Origin: Fimbriimonadia bacterium
GTDB lineage: Bacteria > Armatimonadota > Fimbriimonadia > Fimbriimonadales > GBS-DC
Assembly (NCBI GenBank): GCA_026129765.1
Contig: JAHCHP010000014.1
Span: 1 to 64,000 of the forward strand
Direction: 5' to 3'
Length of the DNA stretch: 64,000 nt
Part shown: positions 16,157 through 26,017 of the stretch, one piece after another
Numbering within the stretch: position 1 is the first letter of the stretch
Layout: each line of letters opens with the position of its first letter
Notes under the pieces: model-generated
Told to the model about the DNA's origin: nothing
What the model saw: only the letters and a program-made list of their open reading frames with translations
The model's database searches: none
Position numbers and translations under genes: made by a program

Positions 16157-16203
16157 GGTCGTATCATCATTATAGCCGATGGAGGTACAATTATGCTCAT
16201 CTG

Positions 16204-17202
16204 ATGCTGAACACTCGAGCCGTCTTGTATGACAAAACCGGAGAACTCTCCCTGCGAACGATGGAACTGCGCCTCCTCCAACCGGGCGAAGCGCGTGTTC
16301 GTATTCGCGCTTGCGGTCTCTGCACCGGGGAGTTGATGGACTGGTACATGCAGAGAAAAGCGCCGCTCGTGCCAGGGCATGAATTGGTCGGCGAAATCGT
16401 GGAGATAGGCGAAGGGGTTCAAGGTTTTGAAATCGGCGATAGGGTCGTCGTCCATCATCATGCGCCCTGCCACCAATGCGACTCCTGCAAACGAGGAGCC
16501 TATGTCCATTGCTCGGTCTGGCGTTCGACCGCGCTCGTTCCCGGAGGTCTCAGCGATTATGCGATTGTTGCCTCAGAAATTGTCCGCTCTGACCTGTTGA
16601 AAATCTCTCCCAGCACACCTGATGAGGCGGCGGTTTTCACTGAACCTTTGGCTTGTGTGGTCAAGTCTCTGAAGCGCGCTCACTTGCGGATGGGTGACCG
16701 GGTCACCATTGTCGGTTTAGGTGTGATGGGTTTGCTGCATGGGATGTTGGCGGTTCGCTGGGGCGCATCGCAGGTCATCGGGATTGACCGGGTGGAGTCG
16801 CGCCTGCAGAAAGCCGAAACGCTGGGTCTCACCCCCCTTCAAGCAGGCACTTCAACCGATGAAATGCTCTTGTCAGACATCGTAGTCGTCGGTCCCGGAT
16901 CAGTCGACGCGCTGGACGAGGCTTGGAGATGGGTCGCGCCCGCTGGCACGCTGCTGCTCTTTACGCCTGCCCCGCCCGAAGTCGTCTATCCATTGGATTG
17001 GCACTCGCTCTACATGCGGGAAACGCGCATCATTCCCAGTTACTCTGCCGGTCCTGATGATATGCGCTGCGCGCTTTCGCTGATAGAAGATGGCTTGACC
17101 GTCCAATCGTTAATAACCCACACACTGCCCTTAGAACAAGCGGCACAGGGCTACGCGATGATGCGGCGAGCGGAGGCGTTAAAGGTGGTGATCAGACCAT
17201 GA
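16204..17202 (+). CDS. Zinc-dependent medium-chain alcohol dehydrogenase
   Basis: A 332-residue MDR-family dehydrogenase. Catalytic zinc ligands are Cys in RACGLCTGEL and His-Glu in VPGHELVGEI; structural zinc ligands are four Cys in CHQCDSCKRGAYVHC. The Rossmann nucleotide site is VGLGVMGLLHG near residue 180. Sorbitol or threonine dehydrogenase-like substrates are typical of this group, but the substrate is not determinable here. ATG 16204 is chosen; the nearest GGAGG is about 20 bases upstream, where it faces a three-codon ATG frame that ends at the dehydrogenase start (TGATG), so coupling through that mini-frame is possible. A longer frame from 16147 would overlap the divergent cyclase gene. 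Confidence 0.9.
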   Translation: MLNTRAVLYDKTGELSLRTMELRLLQPGEARVRIRACGLCTGELMDWYMQRKAPLVPGHELVGEIVEIGEGVQGFEIGDRVVVHHHAPCHQCDSCKRGAYVHCSVWRSTALVPGGLSDYAIVASEIVRSDLLKISPSTPDEAAVFTEPLACVVKSLKRAHLRMGDRVTIVGLGVMGLLHGMLAVRWGASQVIGIDRVESRLQKAETLGLTPLQAGTSTDEMLLSDIVVVGPGSVDALDEAWRWVAPAGTLLLFTPAPPEVVYPLDWHSLYMRETRIIPSYSAGPDDMRCALSLIEDGLTVQSLITHTLPLEQAAQGYAMMRRAEALKVVIRP

Positions 17203-17732
17203 GCCAAACGAACCCCGACCCCAAAATCGCTCAAATGGAGCGTGCGGCAGACGCGCTAACCACTGCCTTAGCCAAACTGCATGTGCCGTTCGATGCCGAC
17301 GCGTTCCGGTGGGAAGGGTTGCAGCCCCGTGAATACAAATTGAACGAGGGCAGCGAACCGGGCATGGGCTGGAAAGGGATCACGCGATTGGGATTGGGAA
17401 GACCGCCCATGCTGCCAGTACAGTTCGCTCTCCGCTATTTTGAAATCGAACCGGGCGGATACTCCAGTTTGGAGAAACATGCGCATGCGCATCTGATTGT
17501 GGTCGTTCGAGGCTCCGGTATTGCGCTGGTCGGCGACCAACTCTTCCGGTTGTCGCCTTTGGATTTGCTAACCGTCCCCTCCATGACGCCCCATCGTTGG
17601 ATCAATGAGGGCGAAGAACCCTTTGGCTTCCTATGTCCTGTCGATGCCGAGCGAGACCGCCCTCAGCCTGTATCAGAAGAGGAGTGGCAGCAATTGAAAG
17701 CAAACCCGCTCACGGCTCCCTACGTGTTTTGA
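17199..17732 (+). CDS. Cupin domain protein
   Basis: A 177-residue single-domain cupin. The first motif includes EKHAHAHLIVVVRGSG (His-x-His, with the usual Glu replaced by a hydrophobic residue) and the second is TVPSMTPHRWINEG with its conserved His near residue 128. It could bind one divalent metal through the three histidines. It overlaps the dehydrogenase gene by four bases (ATGA), so the two are translationally coupled and probably act on the same sugar or alcohol pathway. Exact reaction unknown. Confidence 0.85.
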   Translation: MSQTNPDPKIAQMERAADALTTALAKLHVPFDADAFRWEGLQPREYKLNEGSEPGMGWKGITRLGLGRPPMLPVQFALRYFEIEPGGYSSLEKHAHAHLIVVVRGSGIALVGDQLFRLSPLDLLTVPSMTPHRWINEGEEPFGFLCPVDAERDRPQPVSEEEWQQLKANPLTAPYVF

Positions 17733-17753
17733 ACCAAAACTTACTTATTGGAG

Positions 17754-17759
17754 TATAAT
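17754..17759 (+). promoter_or_regulatory. -10 box immediately before the small antitoxin-like gene
   Basis: TATAAT ends eight bases before the ATG at 17767, predicting initiation at or next to the start codon. The -35 is poor (TTGAAC at 19-bp spacing). Confidence 0.45.
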
Positions 17760-17766
17760 TATAGGT

Positions 17767-17967
17767 ATGAAACCGAAAGCCAATCGTCCTCGTGAAGTTA
17801 AACGCCAATCGTCTAAATCGCGCTCTTTTTGGGCAGGACAGATCGATTTAGAATCACTTGCGATTGAGCAATCTGTTATTCCTGTTAAAGAGTTCGAGCA
17901 GCTATTGACAGATTTTCTCGATCCTGATGAGAGCGTAGAGACTTTTAATGAAACCGTTCGAGACTGA
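17767..17967 (+). CDS. Small antitoxin-like protein
   Basis: A 66-residue, charged protein with a basic N-terminus and acidic C-terminus, not recognised as a named antitoxin family. It is called antitoxin-like only because a PIN-domain reading frame follows 44 bp later on the same strand, the usual VapBC order. Base composition is visibly more AT-rich than the neighbours, as is that of the PIN frame, suggesting joint acquisition. The frame is intact with ATG and a close -10 box. Confidence 0.6.
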   Translation: MKPKANRPREVKRQSSKSRSFWAGQIDLESLAIEQSVIPVKEFEQLLTDFLDPDESVETFNETVRD

Positions 17968-18011
17968 CGTCGTGAAGGGCAAACCTCTGTCTCCTGATTA
18001 ACGCTATCGTT

Positions 18012-18395
18012 GTGGACACTGATGTGTTCTCATTCTTGTTCAAAAGTGACACTCGCGCTGAAATCTTTCGCCCATATTTAACAGGGGTTACACCTGTCGT
18101 TTCTTTTATGACCGTTGCAGAATTAGATCGTTGGGCATTAGAACGTAAATGGGGTGAACAACGGAAATAACGATTAGCTAGATATTTACAACAATTTGTC
18201 GTCCATCCTGTTGATCGGGATTTATGTCGTTTATGGGCACAAATCACCTGTGAAGCAAGCATTAAAGGCTTCCCCATTCAATGTGCTGATGCTTGGATTG
18301 CGGCAGTCGCCTGCCTTCACAACATTCCGTTGTTAACTCACAATGTAGGGGATTATCGAGGAGTAGAGAGCATAACTCTTTTGCCCGAAAGTTAA
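18012..18395 (+). pseudogene. vapC: VapC-like PIN-domain toxin, interrupted by an in-frame stop
   Basis: Reading from GTG 18012, the product starts MDTDVFSFLFKSDTRAEIF, a typical VapC N-terminus with the first acidic site. MTVAELDRW carries the Glu, and CADAWIAAVACLHNIPLLTH then HNVGDYRG carry the later acidic residues. A TAA at 18168-18170 (codon 53) interrupts it between ERKWGEQRK and RLARYLQQF; the frame then stays open to TAA 18393-18395 with no frameshift. Without the stop it would be 127 residues, normal for VapC. The ribonuclease is therefore probably dead or made only by readthrough. The unusual stop could also be a sequencing error. Confidence 0.85.
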
Positions 18396-18399
18396 TCCC

Positions 18400-19716
18400 C
18401 TACCCAGTATCTACTTTCCGCACATAGACCGTCAACCCCTCTATGCGCTCGACCTGAACGGTTTCACCCGCTTGAATCGGCTGCCCATCTTCCGAAATTG
18501 CGCGCCACAACGCGCCATCCAAGAACACCTTGCCCTCTGGATTGAGGTCCGAGCGCGCTCGCGCCGTCGCGCCCACTAAACGCTCTTTACCGCTCTCCTT
18601 CTTGCGGAACTGCGCCTTAATCCCGCTGCCCACAATCGCTATGAAGAAAACACTGGTCATGACGGTCATTGCGCCAATCAGCGAATAGCTCACGCGCATC
18701 AAAGGCGAATCGGTCTGGAACAGGATCACGGAGCCGATAATAAACGAGACTATCGCGCCAAACGTCAAAACGCCATGGGAAGGCGCGAACAAATCCATGA
18801 TGAGCAGCACGAATGCCAGCACGATCATCGCCACTCCCAACAGATTGATGGGCAGCACCGATGCCGCGTAAAGCGCAAGCAGCAAACAGATAACACCGAC
18901 CACACCCGGTAAAGTCGCGCCGGGATTCTGCAGTTCTAACAAAATCCCATTAATGGCAAGCAGGATCAAGATATAGAACACATTGGGATTAGACAACGCG
19001 ATAAGAAGGTTTTCGCGCCAACTGCGAGGCACTTCCACCGGGATGGCTCCCTTGGTCCGAAGCGTTGTTTCCCCACCTTTCACCTTCACTTTGCGACCGT
19101 CCACCTTTGACAGCAATTGAGGCATATCCTCCGCTATCAAGTCGATAACCTTCTGCTCCAGCGCTTCATGAGCCGGGATAGAAGCCGCTTCGGTGACCGC
19201 TTTTTCGACCCACTTTTCATTACGTCCTCGTTCTTTCGCGATGGCGCGCGCAAAGGCGACCGTATCGTTCATCACCTTTTGCTTCATGTCCTTGGAGATT
19301 TCGCCGCCATCGCCACTGACGGGCGTCGCTGCGCCGATATTGGTACCGGGAGCCATCACCGCCACATGAGAGGCTATCGTTAAGAACACGCCCGCAGAAC
19401 CTGCGCGCGCGCCTGAAGGCGCGACATACATAATGATGGGGATTTCACTGGCTAAGAAGAGCTGCACCATCTCGCGAGTCGCCTGCAGTTCACCGCCAGG
19501 CGTATCCAGCCGTATCAGAAAACAGCCTGCATCGTTCTTCTCCGCTTCTTGAAGAGCGCGCGCCACATAATCCAACGAGGCGCGATGAACGACCTCTTTG
19601 AAATCGACATAATAAACCGGACGCGCGGAGCCGTTCCCTGAGTCCTGCGCGCTCGCTAAGCAGATGCTTGCGATCCCTGCAAGCAGCCAGAAGATGAGAC
19701 GAGCCAGCGTTCGCAT
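18400..19716 (-). CDS. NfeD-family membrane serine protease (NfeD1b type)
   Basis: A 438-residue protein with a signal peptide (cleavage near residue 24), a ClpP-like serine protease domain (about 30-230), several transmembrane helices (about 240-370) and a C-terminal NfeD OB-fold domain. The catalytic Ser lies in SGARAGSAGVFL near residue 107, and the dyad Lys is probably in ARAIAKERG near residue 160. Such proteases clip stomatin-like proteins at the membrane; no stomatin gene adjoins it here. Length matches full-size family members. It lies 23 bp downstream of ruvA and likely ends the housekeeping run. Confidence 0.9.
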   Translation of the reverse strand: MRTLARLIFWLLAGIASICLASAQDSGNGSARPVYYVDFKEVVHRASLDYVARALQEAEKNDAGCFLIRLDTPGGELQATREMVQLFLASEIPIIMYVAPSGARAGSAGVFLTIASHVAVMAPGTNIGAATPVSGDGGEISKDMKQKVMNDTVAFARAIAKERGRNEKWVEKAVTEAASIPAHEALEQKVIDLIAEDMPQLLSKVDGRKVKVKGGETTLRTKGAIPVEVPRSWRENLLIALSNPNVFYILILLAINGILLELQNPGATLPGVVGVICLLLALYAASVLPINLLGVAMIVLAFVLLIMDLFAPSHGVLTFGAIVSFIIGSVILFQTDSPLMRVSYSLIGAMTVMTSVFFIAIVGSGIKAQFRKKESGKERLVGATARARSDLNPEGKVFLDGALWRAISEDGQPIQAGETVQVERIEGLTVYVRKVDTG

Positions 19717-19739
19717 GGCTCTTATTGTACCCTGTTTCT

Positions 19740-20348
19740 TTATTTACTGGCGATTTTCAACGCCTCGCGCAGCAAAGTCTGTTCATTCGCGTTGGGATGG
19801 TTGCGCGCCGCGATCTCCACCGCGCGGCTGGCTTCCTGCTTACGATAGCCTAAGCCGACCAGCGAGTCGATTAAATCTTGGAGGAGTTGACTTTCGGGCA
19901 TGGATGCCGCTGTTAGACGGTCCACACGCTTCTCAAAGCTGATTTCAGCCACTTTGTCCGCCAGTTCCAGCGACAGCCTTTGCGCCATTTTCGCGCCGAT
20001 GCCCGGAACCGACTGCAGGCGGCGCAAATCGCGAATGGAGATGGCGCGCGCCAGCGATTCAGGGTCAATCGCGCTCATCATATTCAGGGCAAGTTTGGGA
20101 CCAACTCCGCTGACGGTAATCAGCAAGTCAAACAGTTTACGCTGCCAAGGATCGGTGAATCCAAACAACAAAAAGCCGTCTTCCTCGCGGAAGAGGGAAC
20201 GAGTGTAAACAGCAGCGGTTTCGCCAATTGAAGGCAGCTCTTGCCGCGCGCTTTCGGGCATGCGCAGTTCATAGCCGACTCCGTTCACCAGCAGCACCAC
20301 CGACTCCTCACTGCTACTCAAGACGGTTCCATTCAGATAAGCGATCAT
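19740..20348 (-). CDS. ruvA: Holliday junction branch migration protein RuvA
   Basis: A 202-residue RuvA, the usual length. The N-terminal OB domain begins MIAYLNGTVLSSSEESVVL, two helix-hairpin-helix motifs are visible (VSGVGPKLALNM and VPGIGAKMAQRL), and the C-terminal RuvB-interacting domain ends with LGYRKQEASRAVE. RuvA tetramers hold Holliday junctions for RuvB-driven migration. ATG 20348 is the true start; the longer frame overlaps hisG. The start is five bases from the hisG stop. ruvB and ruvC are not in the window. Confidence 0.95.
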   Translation of the reverse strand: MIAYLNGTVLSSSEESVVLLVNGVGYELRMPESARQELPSIGETAAVYTRSLFREEDGFLLFGFTDPWQRKLFDLLITVSGVGPKLALNMMSAIDPESLARAISIRDLRRLQSVPGIGAKMAQRLSLELADKVAEISFEKRVDRLTAASMPESQLLQDLIDSLVGLGYRKQEASRAVEIAARNHPNANEQTLLREALKIASK

Positions 20349-20353
20349 GAGAT

Positions 20354-21241
20354 TTAGGGGATCACCTTGTTCAGCGCGTACTCCACAATTCCTTCCGCGC
20401 CAGCGCGTCGCAGATTGGGAATCAAGTCGCGCGCGACCGTTTCTTCGATAATCGTCTCCACCGCATACCATCCCTTATCGCTCAAGGGCGAGAGAGTCGG
20501 ACGACGGAGCGCAGGCAGCGCGTTTAAGACCGCTTCCATGCTGGTTTCGCTGACATTCATTTTCAAACCCACCAAGCGCGCCGCGTTGATCGCGCCTTGC
20601 ATCATCAGCGCAAGGTTCTCTAATTTTTCGCGCTTCGCTGTCTGCTCCCAAACCGAGCGGTTGGCAATCAGCCGGGTCGTGGAGGTAATCAACACTTCCA
20701 AAATGCGTAAATTGTGCGCTTTGAGCGAGCTGCCTGTTTCCGTATTGACCACAATCGCATCGACCAATTGCGGCACTTTCACTTCGCATGCGCCCCAAGA
20801 AAACTCCACCCGCGCCTGCACGCCCTGAGACTGTAGGAATCTCTCGGTCAATCGGACATACTCTGTCGCGATGCGCTTTCCTTGCAGGTCTTGCAGGGAC
20901 TGAATGGGCGAGTCTTGATGGACTGCCAACACAACACGGATCGGGTTCTGTGTGTTTTTGGAATAGGTCAGCTCGACGACTTCATGCACATCCACACCGC
21001 AATCTTGAATCCAGTCATGTCCCGTGATACCGGCATCCAGAATCCCATCCTGCACATAGAGGGGGATTTCCTGGGGTCTCAACAGCACTGCCTCGATATC
21101 TGGGTCATCGCTGATGGGTTCATAAGAGCGTCCAGACGGCACTCGAAAGTTCCAGCCTGCCTTTTTCAGAAGCGCAAAGGTCGCCTCCTGCAAGCTGCCT
21201 TTGGGAAGTCCTAATTTCAATTTCAAAGAGGTTTCGCTCAT
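20354..21241 (-). CDS. hisG: ATP phosphoribosyltransferase, long form
   Basis: A 295-residue HisG with the C-terminal regulatory ACT-like domain, which marks the long, HisZ-independent form. The catalytic domain includes LGLPKGSLQEATFALLKKAG at the N-terminus, AGITGHDWI and the phosphate loop region NTETGSSLKAHNL. It catalyses the first step of histidine synthesis and is normally inhibited by histidine. ATG 21241 begins 31 bp after aroC ends; the longer frame from 21313 overlaps aroC and adds a non-homologous tail. No other his gene is near. Confidence 0.95.
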   Translation of the reverse strand: MSETSLKLKLGLPKGSLQEATFALLKKAGWNFRVPSGRSYEPISDDPDIEAVLLRPQEIPLYVQDGILDAGITGHDWIQDCGVDVHEVVELTYSKNTQNPIRVVLAVHQDSPIQSLQDLQGKRIATEYVRLTERFLQSQGVQARVEFSWGACEVKVPQLVDAIVVNTETGSSLKAHNLRILEVLITSTTRLIANRSVWEQTAKREKLENLALMMQGAINAARLVGLKMNVSETSMEAVLNALPALRRPTLSPLSDKGWYAVETIIEETVARDLIPNLRRAGAEGIVEYALNKVIP

Positions 21242-21272
21242 CGCGAAAATTGTACCTGATTTACCTTGAACT

Positions 21273-22361
21273 TCAGACCGTTTCGCCGCATTGAGCGCGA
21301 TGACGCAACGCATGATCCACCAGCGTCAGCGCAACCATCGCCTCCACCATCGGCACGGCGCGGGGCAGCACGCAAGCGTCATGCCTGCCCTTCGCTTTCA
21401 ACACAACCGGCTCGCCCTTTTCGTTCACGGTGTTTTGCGGCTTGAAGATAGTCGCCGTGGGTTTGAACGCAACCCGCAAGTCAATCAGTTCCCCGTTCGA
21501 GATACCGCCTTGAACCCCTCCCGATAAATTGGTTCGGGTTCGCACACGACCCGTCTCGTCGGTATAAAATTCATCGTTATGTTCCATGCCTGTCATCATA
21601 GAACCAGCGAATCCCGACCCGATTTCAAACCCTTTGCTTGCGGGAAGACTCATCACGGCTTTGGCGAGATCTGCCTCCAACTTATCAAATACAGGCTCGC
21701 CCCAGCCCACGGGAACACCGCGCGCGACACAGCGAACGATCCCGCCCAGCGAATTTCCCTGCTTCCGAATCTCCTCGATAAGCGTCATCATGCGGCTGGC
21801 GGTCTCTAAGTCTGGACATCGAACAGGATGGCTCTCTACCTGTTCCATTGTTACCGCCTCAGGATCGACCGACGCTTTTAAGTCTTTAATCTGCTCCACC
21901 CAACCCAACACCTCGGTGTTCCAATAGAGGCTCAAGATTTTTTTCGCGATGGCTGCCGCCGCCACGCGCCCAATCGTCTCGCGCGCGCTGCTGCGACCGC
22001 CCCCCTGCCAGTCCCGAATTCCATATTTCGCGAAGTAGGTGTAATCTGCATGGGACGGGCGGAAACTCTCTTTGAAGCCTTCATAAGCCTCTGGTCGCGC
22101 ATCCTCGTTCCAAACCAAGATCAGAATCGGCGTGCCAAGAGTCTGCCCCTCGAACACGCCCGACAAAATGCGCGCTGTATCGCTCTCCTTGCGTTGCGTC
22201 ACGATTTTGCTCTGTCCTGGACGGCGTCGATCCAACTCCACTTGTAAATCTGCCTCTGTGAGAGGGATGCGCGGGGGACAACCATCTACCACGACCCCGA
22301 CCGCGCCGCCATGCGACTCGCCCCAAGTCGTTATCCGAAAGAGGTGTCCAAAGGTGTTCAC
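21273..22361 (-). CDS. aroC: Chorismate synthase
   Basis: A 362-residue AroC. Family signatures are [18 protein letters not shown] at the N-terminus, the [20 protein letters not shown] block near residue 125 and the FMN-binding region ending in [19 protein letters not shown] near residue 330. It makes chorismate from EPSP, the last common shikimate step. The start codon is GTG, overlapping the stop of the upstream fused nucleotidyltransferase gene (GTGA). An aroK-aroB fusion is 7 kb upstream in the same orientation. Confidence 0.96.
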   Translation of the reverse strand: MNTFGHLFRITTWGESHGGAVGVVVDGCPPRIPLTEADLQVELDRRRPGQSKIVTQRKESDTARILSGVFEGQTLGTPILILVWNEDARPEAYEGFKESFRPSHADYTYFAKYGIRDWQGGGRSSARETIGRVAAAAIAKKILSLYWNTEVLGWVEQIKDLKASVDPEAVTMEQVESHPVRCPDLETASRMMTLIEEIRKQGNSLGGIVRCVARGVPVGWGEPVFDKLEADLAKAVMSLPASKGFEIGSGFAGSMMTGMEHNDEFYTDETGRVRTRTNLSGGVQGGISNGELIDLRVAFKPTATIFKPQNTVNEKGEPVVLKAKGRHDACVLPRAVPMVEAMVALTLVDHALRHRAQCGETV

Positions 22362-24856
22362 TTAATCCCCTCAATGCGTCGCGAGTATTCATCCAACAGC
22401 TTTTGAGCCTCTTCTTGTGAGGGCGCCTCCACATAAAGATGGAACATCGGCTCGGAAGAATCGGGCAGGATCAAAACCCAAGAAGCGTCTTTGTAGATTT
22501 TGATGCCATCGATCATCTCCACACGCGCATCTTCGCTCGCCTCTTCCGAAAATTGGCGCATGATCCGCCCTTTCAACTCCCAAGGACAACGGACGGCTCG
22601 ATACTCCATATGAAATGCAGGAACCTGATCATGAATTTCAGAAAGCGTGCAGCCCGCCTTTTCGGTCAGTTCCAACACCTTTAGAAAAGCGAACATCGCA
22701 TCGAAACCGGGATGGAACGCCGGGAAGATAATGCCCCCATTGGTATCGCCCGCCATCATCAGTTCCGTCGCATTTTCCGCGGCAGTTGTCATCAGGGCGC
22801 GGGTGTCGGTTTTCGTGCGCTTCACCTTCACTTTGTAAGGTTCCAACATCGTTTCCAGCACCGCAGGCGCGGTCACGGGCAACGCGATCATACATTCAGG
22901 ATAGACCTTCGCCACTAATAGCGCAAAGGTCGCCAGCAGTTCGCTGCCATAGATAAGTCTGCCGCGCTCATCCACAACCGTTAAACGCTCGCCCTCATTT
23001 TCGAACAGCACGCCGCAATCGGCGTTCAGAGTCTGCACGATCTGGCGCAAGTTGCCCGCGAAAGCGTCATGGTCGGCAGGCGTTCGAGGAGCCTTCGTAG
23101 CATCGGGATAGGCATTCAGCGATATGACCTCGTGTCCCATCTGCCCCAACATCCCCGGATAGAGCGCAGCCACGCGGCTATAAGCAAAATCAGCCACTAA
23201 ACGCAAGTTACGCCCGCCCGCTCTGGGTGGAACCAAGTGGAAAAAGTCATGTTGGTACTGTTCTATTGCGCGGGAGCCAAAATCGATGACCCCCACCTCA
23301 TCCGGATCGCAACGGGCAAAATCCTCCCGGAAGAAAAGGTTTTCCACTTTGCGTTCCGCGCCCTTCGCCAAGTAAATGCCCCGCTTGTCGAAGAACTCCA
23401 TCAGCGTGATTCGCGTATTGGTGGGTGAAATGCGAACATTGACGCCGCCCACCGCGGAGGTGGTTCGGATGGTATGGCGAGTGATGGGAAGAGGCATCGC
23501 GCGCAAGTCCAAGACATCCACACCGGTCGATAGCACGCCCGACATAAAGGCATGTTTGATCATACGCGACACTTTGAAGGTATCTCGAGCCAGCACAATC
23601 GTCGCGCCGCGCTGCAAAGTAGAGCCATAGGCTGCGCCCAGTTTTGTGGCTAACTCAGGTGTGACCTCGATATTGGAAAGCCCCGCCACGCCCAAATTTC
23701 GGAAAAGAGAACCGCGCCACTTCGCGCCCCAAATCAGGCTCATGGTAACAATGGAACCACTCTCGATAAACTTCTCAGGCCAGAGTTTGATGCGCGGGCG
23801 AATAATAGAGTTATCTTCAATTTGACAACGGTCGCCGATGACCGCGTCTTCTTGTATCTGCACATCATCTTTCACCGTGACCCGGCTGCCGACAATCGCG
23901 CTTTGCACGCTGCTGCCGGTCCCAACATAGACGCTATCCCAAGCGACGCTTCGCGAAATGACCGCGTTGGGTTCCACAATGCAGTTATCGCCCAGCACCG
24001 TGTACGGTCCCACCACTGCGCCCGCCTTAATTTTGCAGTTGCGCCCAATGCAGACGGGAGCCACGATTTGCGCTTCCGGCGAAATTTGTGTGCCTGCCTC
24101 CACCCACACGCCCGGCGATTGCTCGATTCCCGGAGTGGGCAGTTCGACTTTGCCCATCAGCAGGTCTTCCTGCGCATCGCGATATTGCTGCAACGAACCG
24201 ACATCGCTCCAATACTCATGCATCACGTAGCCATACATCGGTTTGCCTTCGCGCAGTAGGAGAGGAAAGAGGTCTTGGCTGAAATCATAGGGCTTGTTTG
24301 GCTCCATATAATCGAAGATTTCAGGCTCCAGGATATACATCCCGGTATTCACGGTGTCGGAAAAAACTTCGCTCCAAGACGGCTTTTCTAAGAAACGCAA
24401 AATTCTGCCGTCTTCGCTTGTGATCACAACGCCAAACTCCAATGGGTTATGCACGCGCGCCAAAATCAGGGTAGCCAGAGAGCCGCGCTCTTTGTGAAAT
24501 TGGATGGCTGGCTCCAGGTCGACGTCGGTCAGCGCGTCGCCGCTGATAATCAGAAATGAGCCGTCTTTTAGATGTTCTTCCGCCTGCTTCACGCTGCCTG
24601 CTGTGCCTAAAGGGGTATCTTCCAGAGAATAATGCATCTTGACACCCCAATCGGAACCATCACCAAAGTAACCCTGTATCTCATCCGCCAAATAGTGGAG
24701 CGTTACCACGATTTCTTGCACTCCCTGATGTTTAAGAAGCAAGACAATATGCTCCATAATGGGACGATTCGCAATTGGCACCAACGGCTTCGGACGGTTT
24801 GCCGTAATCGGTCTTAATCGTGTGCCTTCTCCCCCTGCCATAACCACCGCTTTCAT
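22358..24856 (-). CDS. Sugar-1-phosphate nucleotidyltransferase fused to degenerate phosphomannomutase
   Basis: An 832-residue three-domain protein. Residues 1-235 are a nucleotidyltransferase ([12 protein letters not shown], then SGDALTDVD), likely forming GDP-mannose or a related NDP-sugar. Residues 245-370 are left-handed beta-helix hexapeptides. Residues 385-832 have phosphohexomutase architecture but its catalytic loops are altered: the TASHNP serine loop is NVRISPTNT (473-481), the DGDGDR metal loop is ENEGER (620-625) and the RPSGTEP phosphate loop is LPDSSEP (798-804). The mutase part is probably not catalytic and may be regulatory. GGGGAGG precedes the start; a TTG three bases earlier is an alternative. 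Confidence 0.9.
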   Translation of the reverse strand: MKAVVMAGGEGTRLRPITANRPKPLVPIANRPIMEHIVLLLKHQGVQEIVVTLHYLADEIQGYFGDGSDWGVKMHYSLEDTPLGTAGSVKQAEEHLKDGSFLIISGDALTDVDLEPAIQFHKERGSLATLILARVHNPLEFGVVITSEDGRILRFLEKPSWSEVFSDTVNTGMYILEPEIFDYMEPNKPYDFSQDLFPLLLREGKPMYGYVMHEYWSDVGSLQQYRDAQEDLLMGKVELPTPGIEQSPGVWVEAGTQISPEAQIVAPVCIGRNCKIKAGAVVGPYTVLGDNCIVEPNAVISRSVAWDSVYVGTGSSVQSAIVGSRVTVKDDVQIQEDAVIGDRCQIEDNSIIRPRIKLWPEKFIESGSIVTMSLIWGAKWRGSLFRNLGVAGLSNIEVTPELATKLGAAYGSTLQRGATIVLARDTFKVSRMIKHAFMSGVLSTGVDVLDLRAMPLPITRHTIRTTSAVGGVNVRISPTNTRITLMEFFDKRGIYLAKGAERKVENLFFREDFARCDPDEVGVIDFGSRAIEQYQHDFFHLVPPRAGGRNLRLVADFAYSRVAALYPGMLGQMGHEVISLNAYPDATKAPRTPADHDAFAGNLRQIVQTLNADCGVLFENEGERLTVVDERGRLIYGSELLATFALLVAKVYPECMIALPVTAPAVLETMLEPYKVKVKRTKTDTRALMTTAAENATELMMAGDTNGGIIFPAFHPGFDAMFAFLKVLELTEKAGCTLSEIHDQVPAFHMEYRAVRCPWELKGRIMRQFSEEASEDARVEMIDGIKIYKDASWVLILPDSSEPMFHLYVEAPSQEEAQKLLDEYSRRIEGIK

Positions 24857-24901
24857 CAATGAAAAACCTCCCCAAAATACGTCATAGAAACTATATTGTA
24901 C

Positions 24902-26017
24902 CTACTCTTTAAGAGCATGAACCAAATAGCCTTCTACCAGCCAATCTTCACCCAACGCGCGCCTGCGAACGTCCTTCAATCGCCACGCTTGCTGCACTAA
25001 GTCCACACCCGTCCCCTCCACCGCCGTAGGCGCGTTCGCGCCTCCCACAAGCAGGGGCGCGTAAAAGAAAGCGGCTTTATCGCCCAACCCCGCTTCTAAA
25101 AATGAGGCAATGATCTGCCCGCCTCCCTCCACTAAGATGCCTGAAATGCCTTTTTTGTATAACTCTTGGACTAAATCTTGTGCAGAAACTTGTTTCTTAT
25201 TTCTTTGCACCCAAATTGGCGCGCCCCTTTTTTGCAATCGCTCTATTTTTTTCGGATTGCCTTGACAGCAGACAATCAATGTGGGGGCGTCCTCAATATT
25301 TAAGATTTTTGCCGATTCTGGTATACGCAGGCGGCTATCCATCACGACGCGCAAGGGTTGGTTCTCCACCCCTGGAAGGCGCGCGGTTAATCCCGGATTG
25401 TCTTTCAACACCGTGCCGATGCCCACCACAACCGCATTATGTTCCGCGCGCAAGCGATGCGCATACCGGCGCGCGCGTTCGCCAGTAATCCATTTTGAAT
25501 CGCCCGACTTGGCAGCAATTTTGCCATCCATACTCATAGCTGTTTTCAAAGTAATAAAAGGGCGTTTTTTCTCGTGGTAAGTGAAGAATATCTCGTTCAA
25601 TTGGCGCGCCTTTTGAACGAGGTCATCTTCCACAGGAAGTATCTCTACCGAGATGCCGGCGTCTTGCAGCAAGCGAATTCCCTGCCCAGCAACTTTGGGA
25701 TTGGGGTCTATAGTGGCAATCACGACGCGCCGGATGCCCGCTTCTATCAGCGCCAACGCGCAGGGAGGCGTTCGTCCGAAATGGCTGCAAGGTTCCAGCG
25801 TCACATAGATATCCGCGCCTCTTGGCGACTGGAACGCCGAATCGAGGGCGAACCGCTCGGCATGGGGCGCGCCCGCATAAGGATGAAACCCCTGACCGAT
25901 TAATTTTCCCTTTTTCACCAACACCGCGCCCACGTGAGGATTAGGCGCAGGGAATCCCCGACGCGCAAGCCTTAAAGCCAATGTCATCCATTCACGGTCT
26001 TTCGGGAGGAGTGCCAT
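24902..26017 (-). CDS. ribD: Bifunctional riboflavin deaminase/reductase
   Basis: A 371-residue RibD. The N-terminal deaminase carries the zinc motifs HAERFAL (residues about 51-57) and PCSHFGRTPPC (about 75-85). The C-terminal reductase begins RPFITLKTAMSMDGKIA near residue 147 and includes GISGILVEGGGQII near residue 290. It performs steps two and three of riboflavin synthesis. No other rib gene is adjacent. The 3' neighbour is the fused nucleotidyltransferase gene; the 5' end overlaps a small membrane-protein gene by 26 bp. Confidence 0.95.
   Translation of the reverse strand: MALLPKDREWMTLALRLARRGFPAPNPHVGAVLVKKGKLIGQGFHPYAGAPHAERFALDSAFQSPRGADIYVTLEPCSHFGRTPPCALALIEAGIRRVVIATIDPNPKVAGQGIRLLQDAGISVEILPVEDDLVQKARQLNEIFFTYHEKKRPFITLKTAMSMDGKIAAKSGDSKWITGERARRYAHRLRAEHNAVVVGIGTVLKDNPGLTARLPGVENQPLRVVMDSRLRIPESAKILNIEDAPTLIVCCQGNPKKIERLQKRGAPIWVQRNKKQVSAQDLVQELYKKGISGILVEGGGQIIASFLEAGLGDKAAFFYAPLLVGGANAPTAVEGTGVDLVQQAWRLKDVRRRALGEDWLVEGYLVHALKE

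Noticed and set aside
16169-16174. TATAAT promoter for the cyclase gene
   Set aside because: The hexamer is perfect on the minus strand, but no acceptable -35 exists at 15-19 bp spacing, so it is left out of the list.
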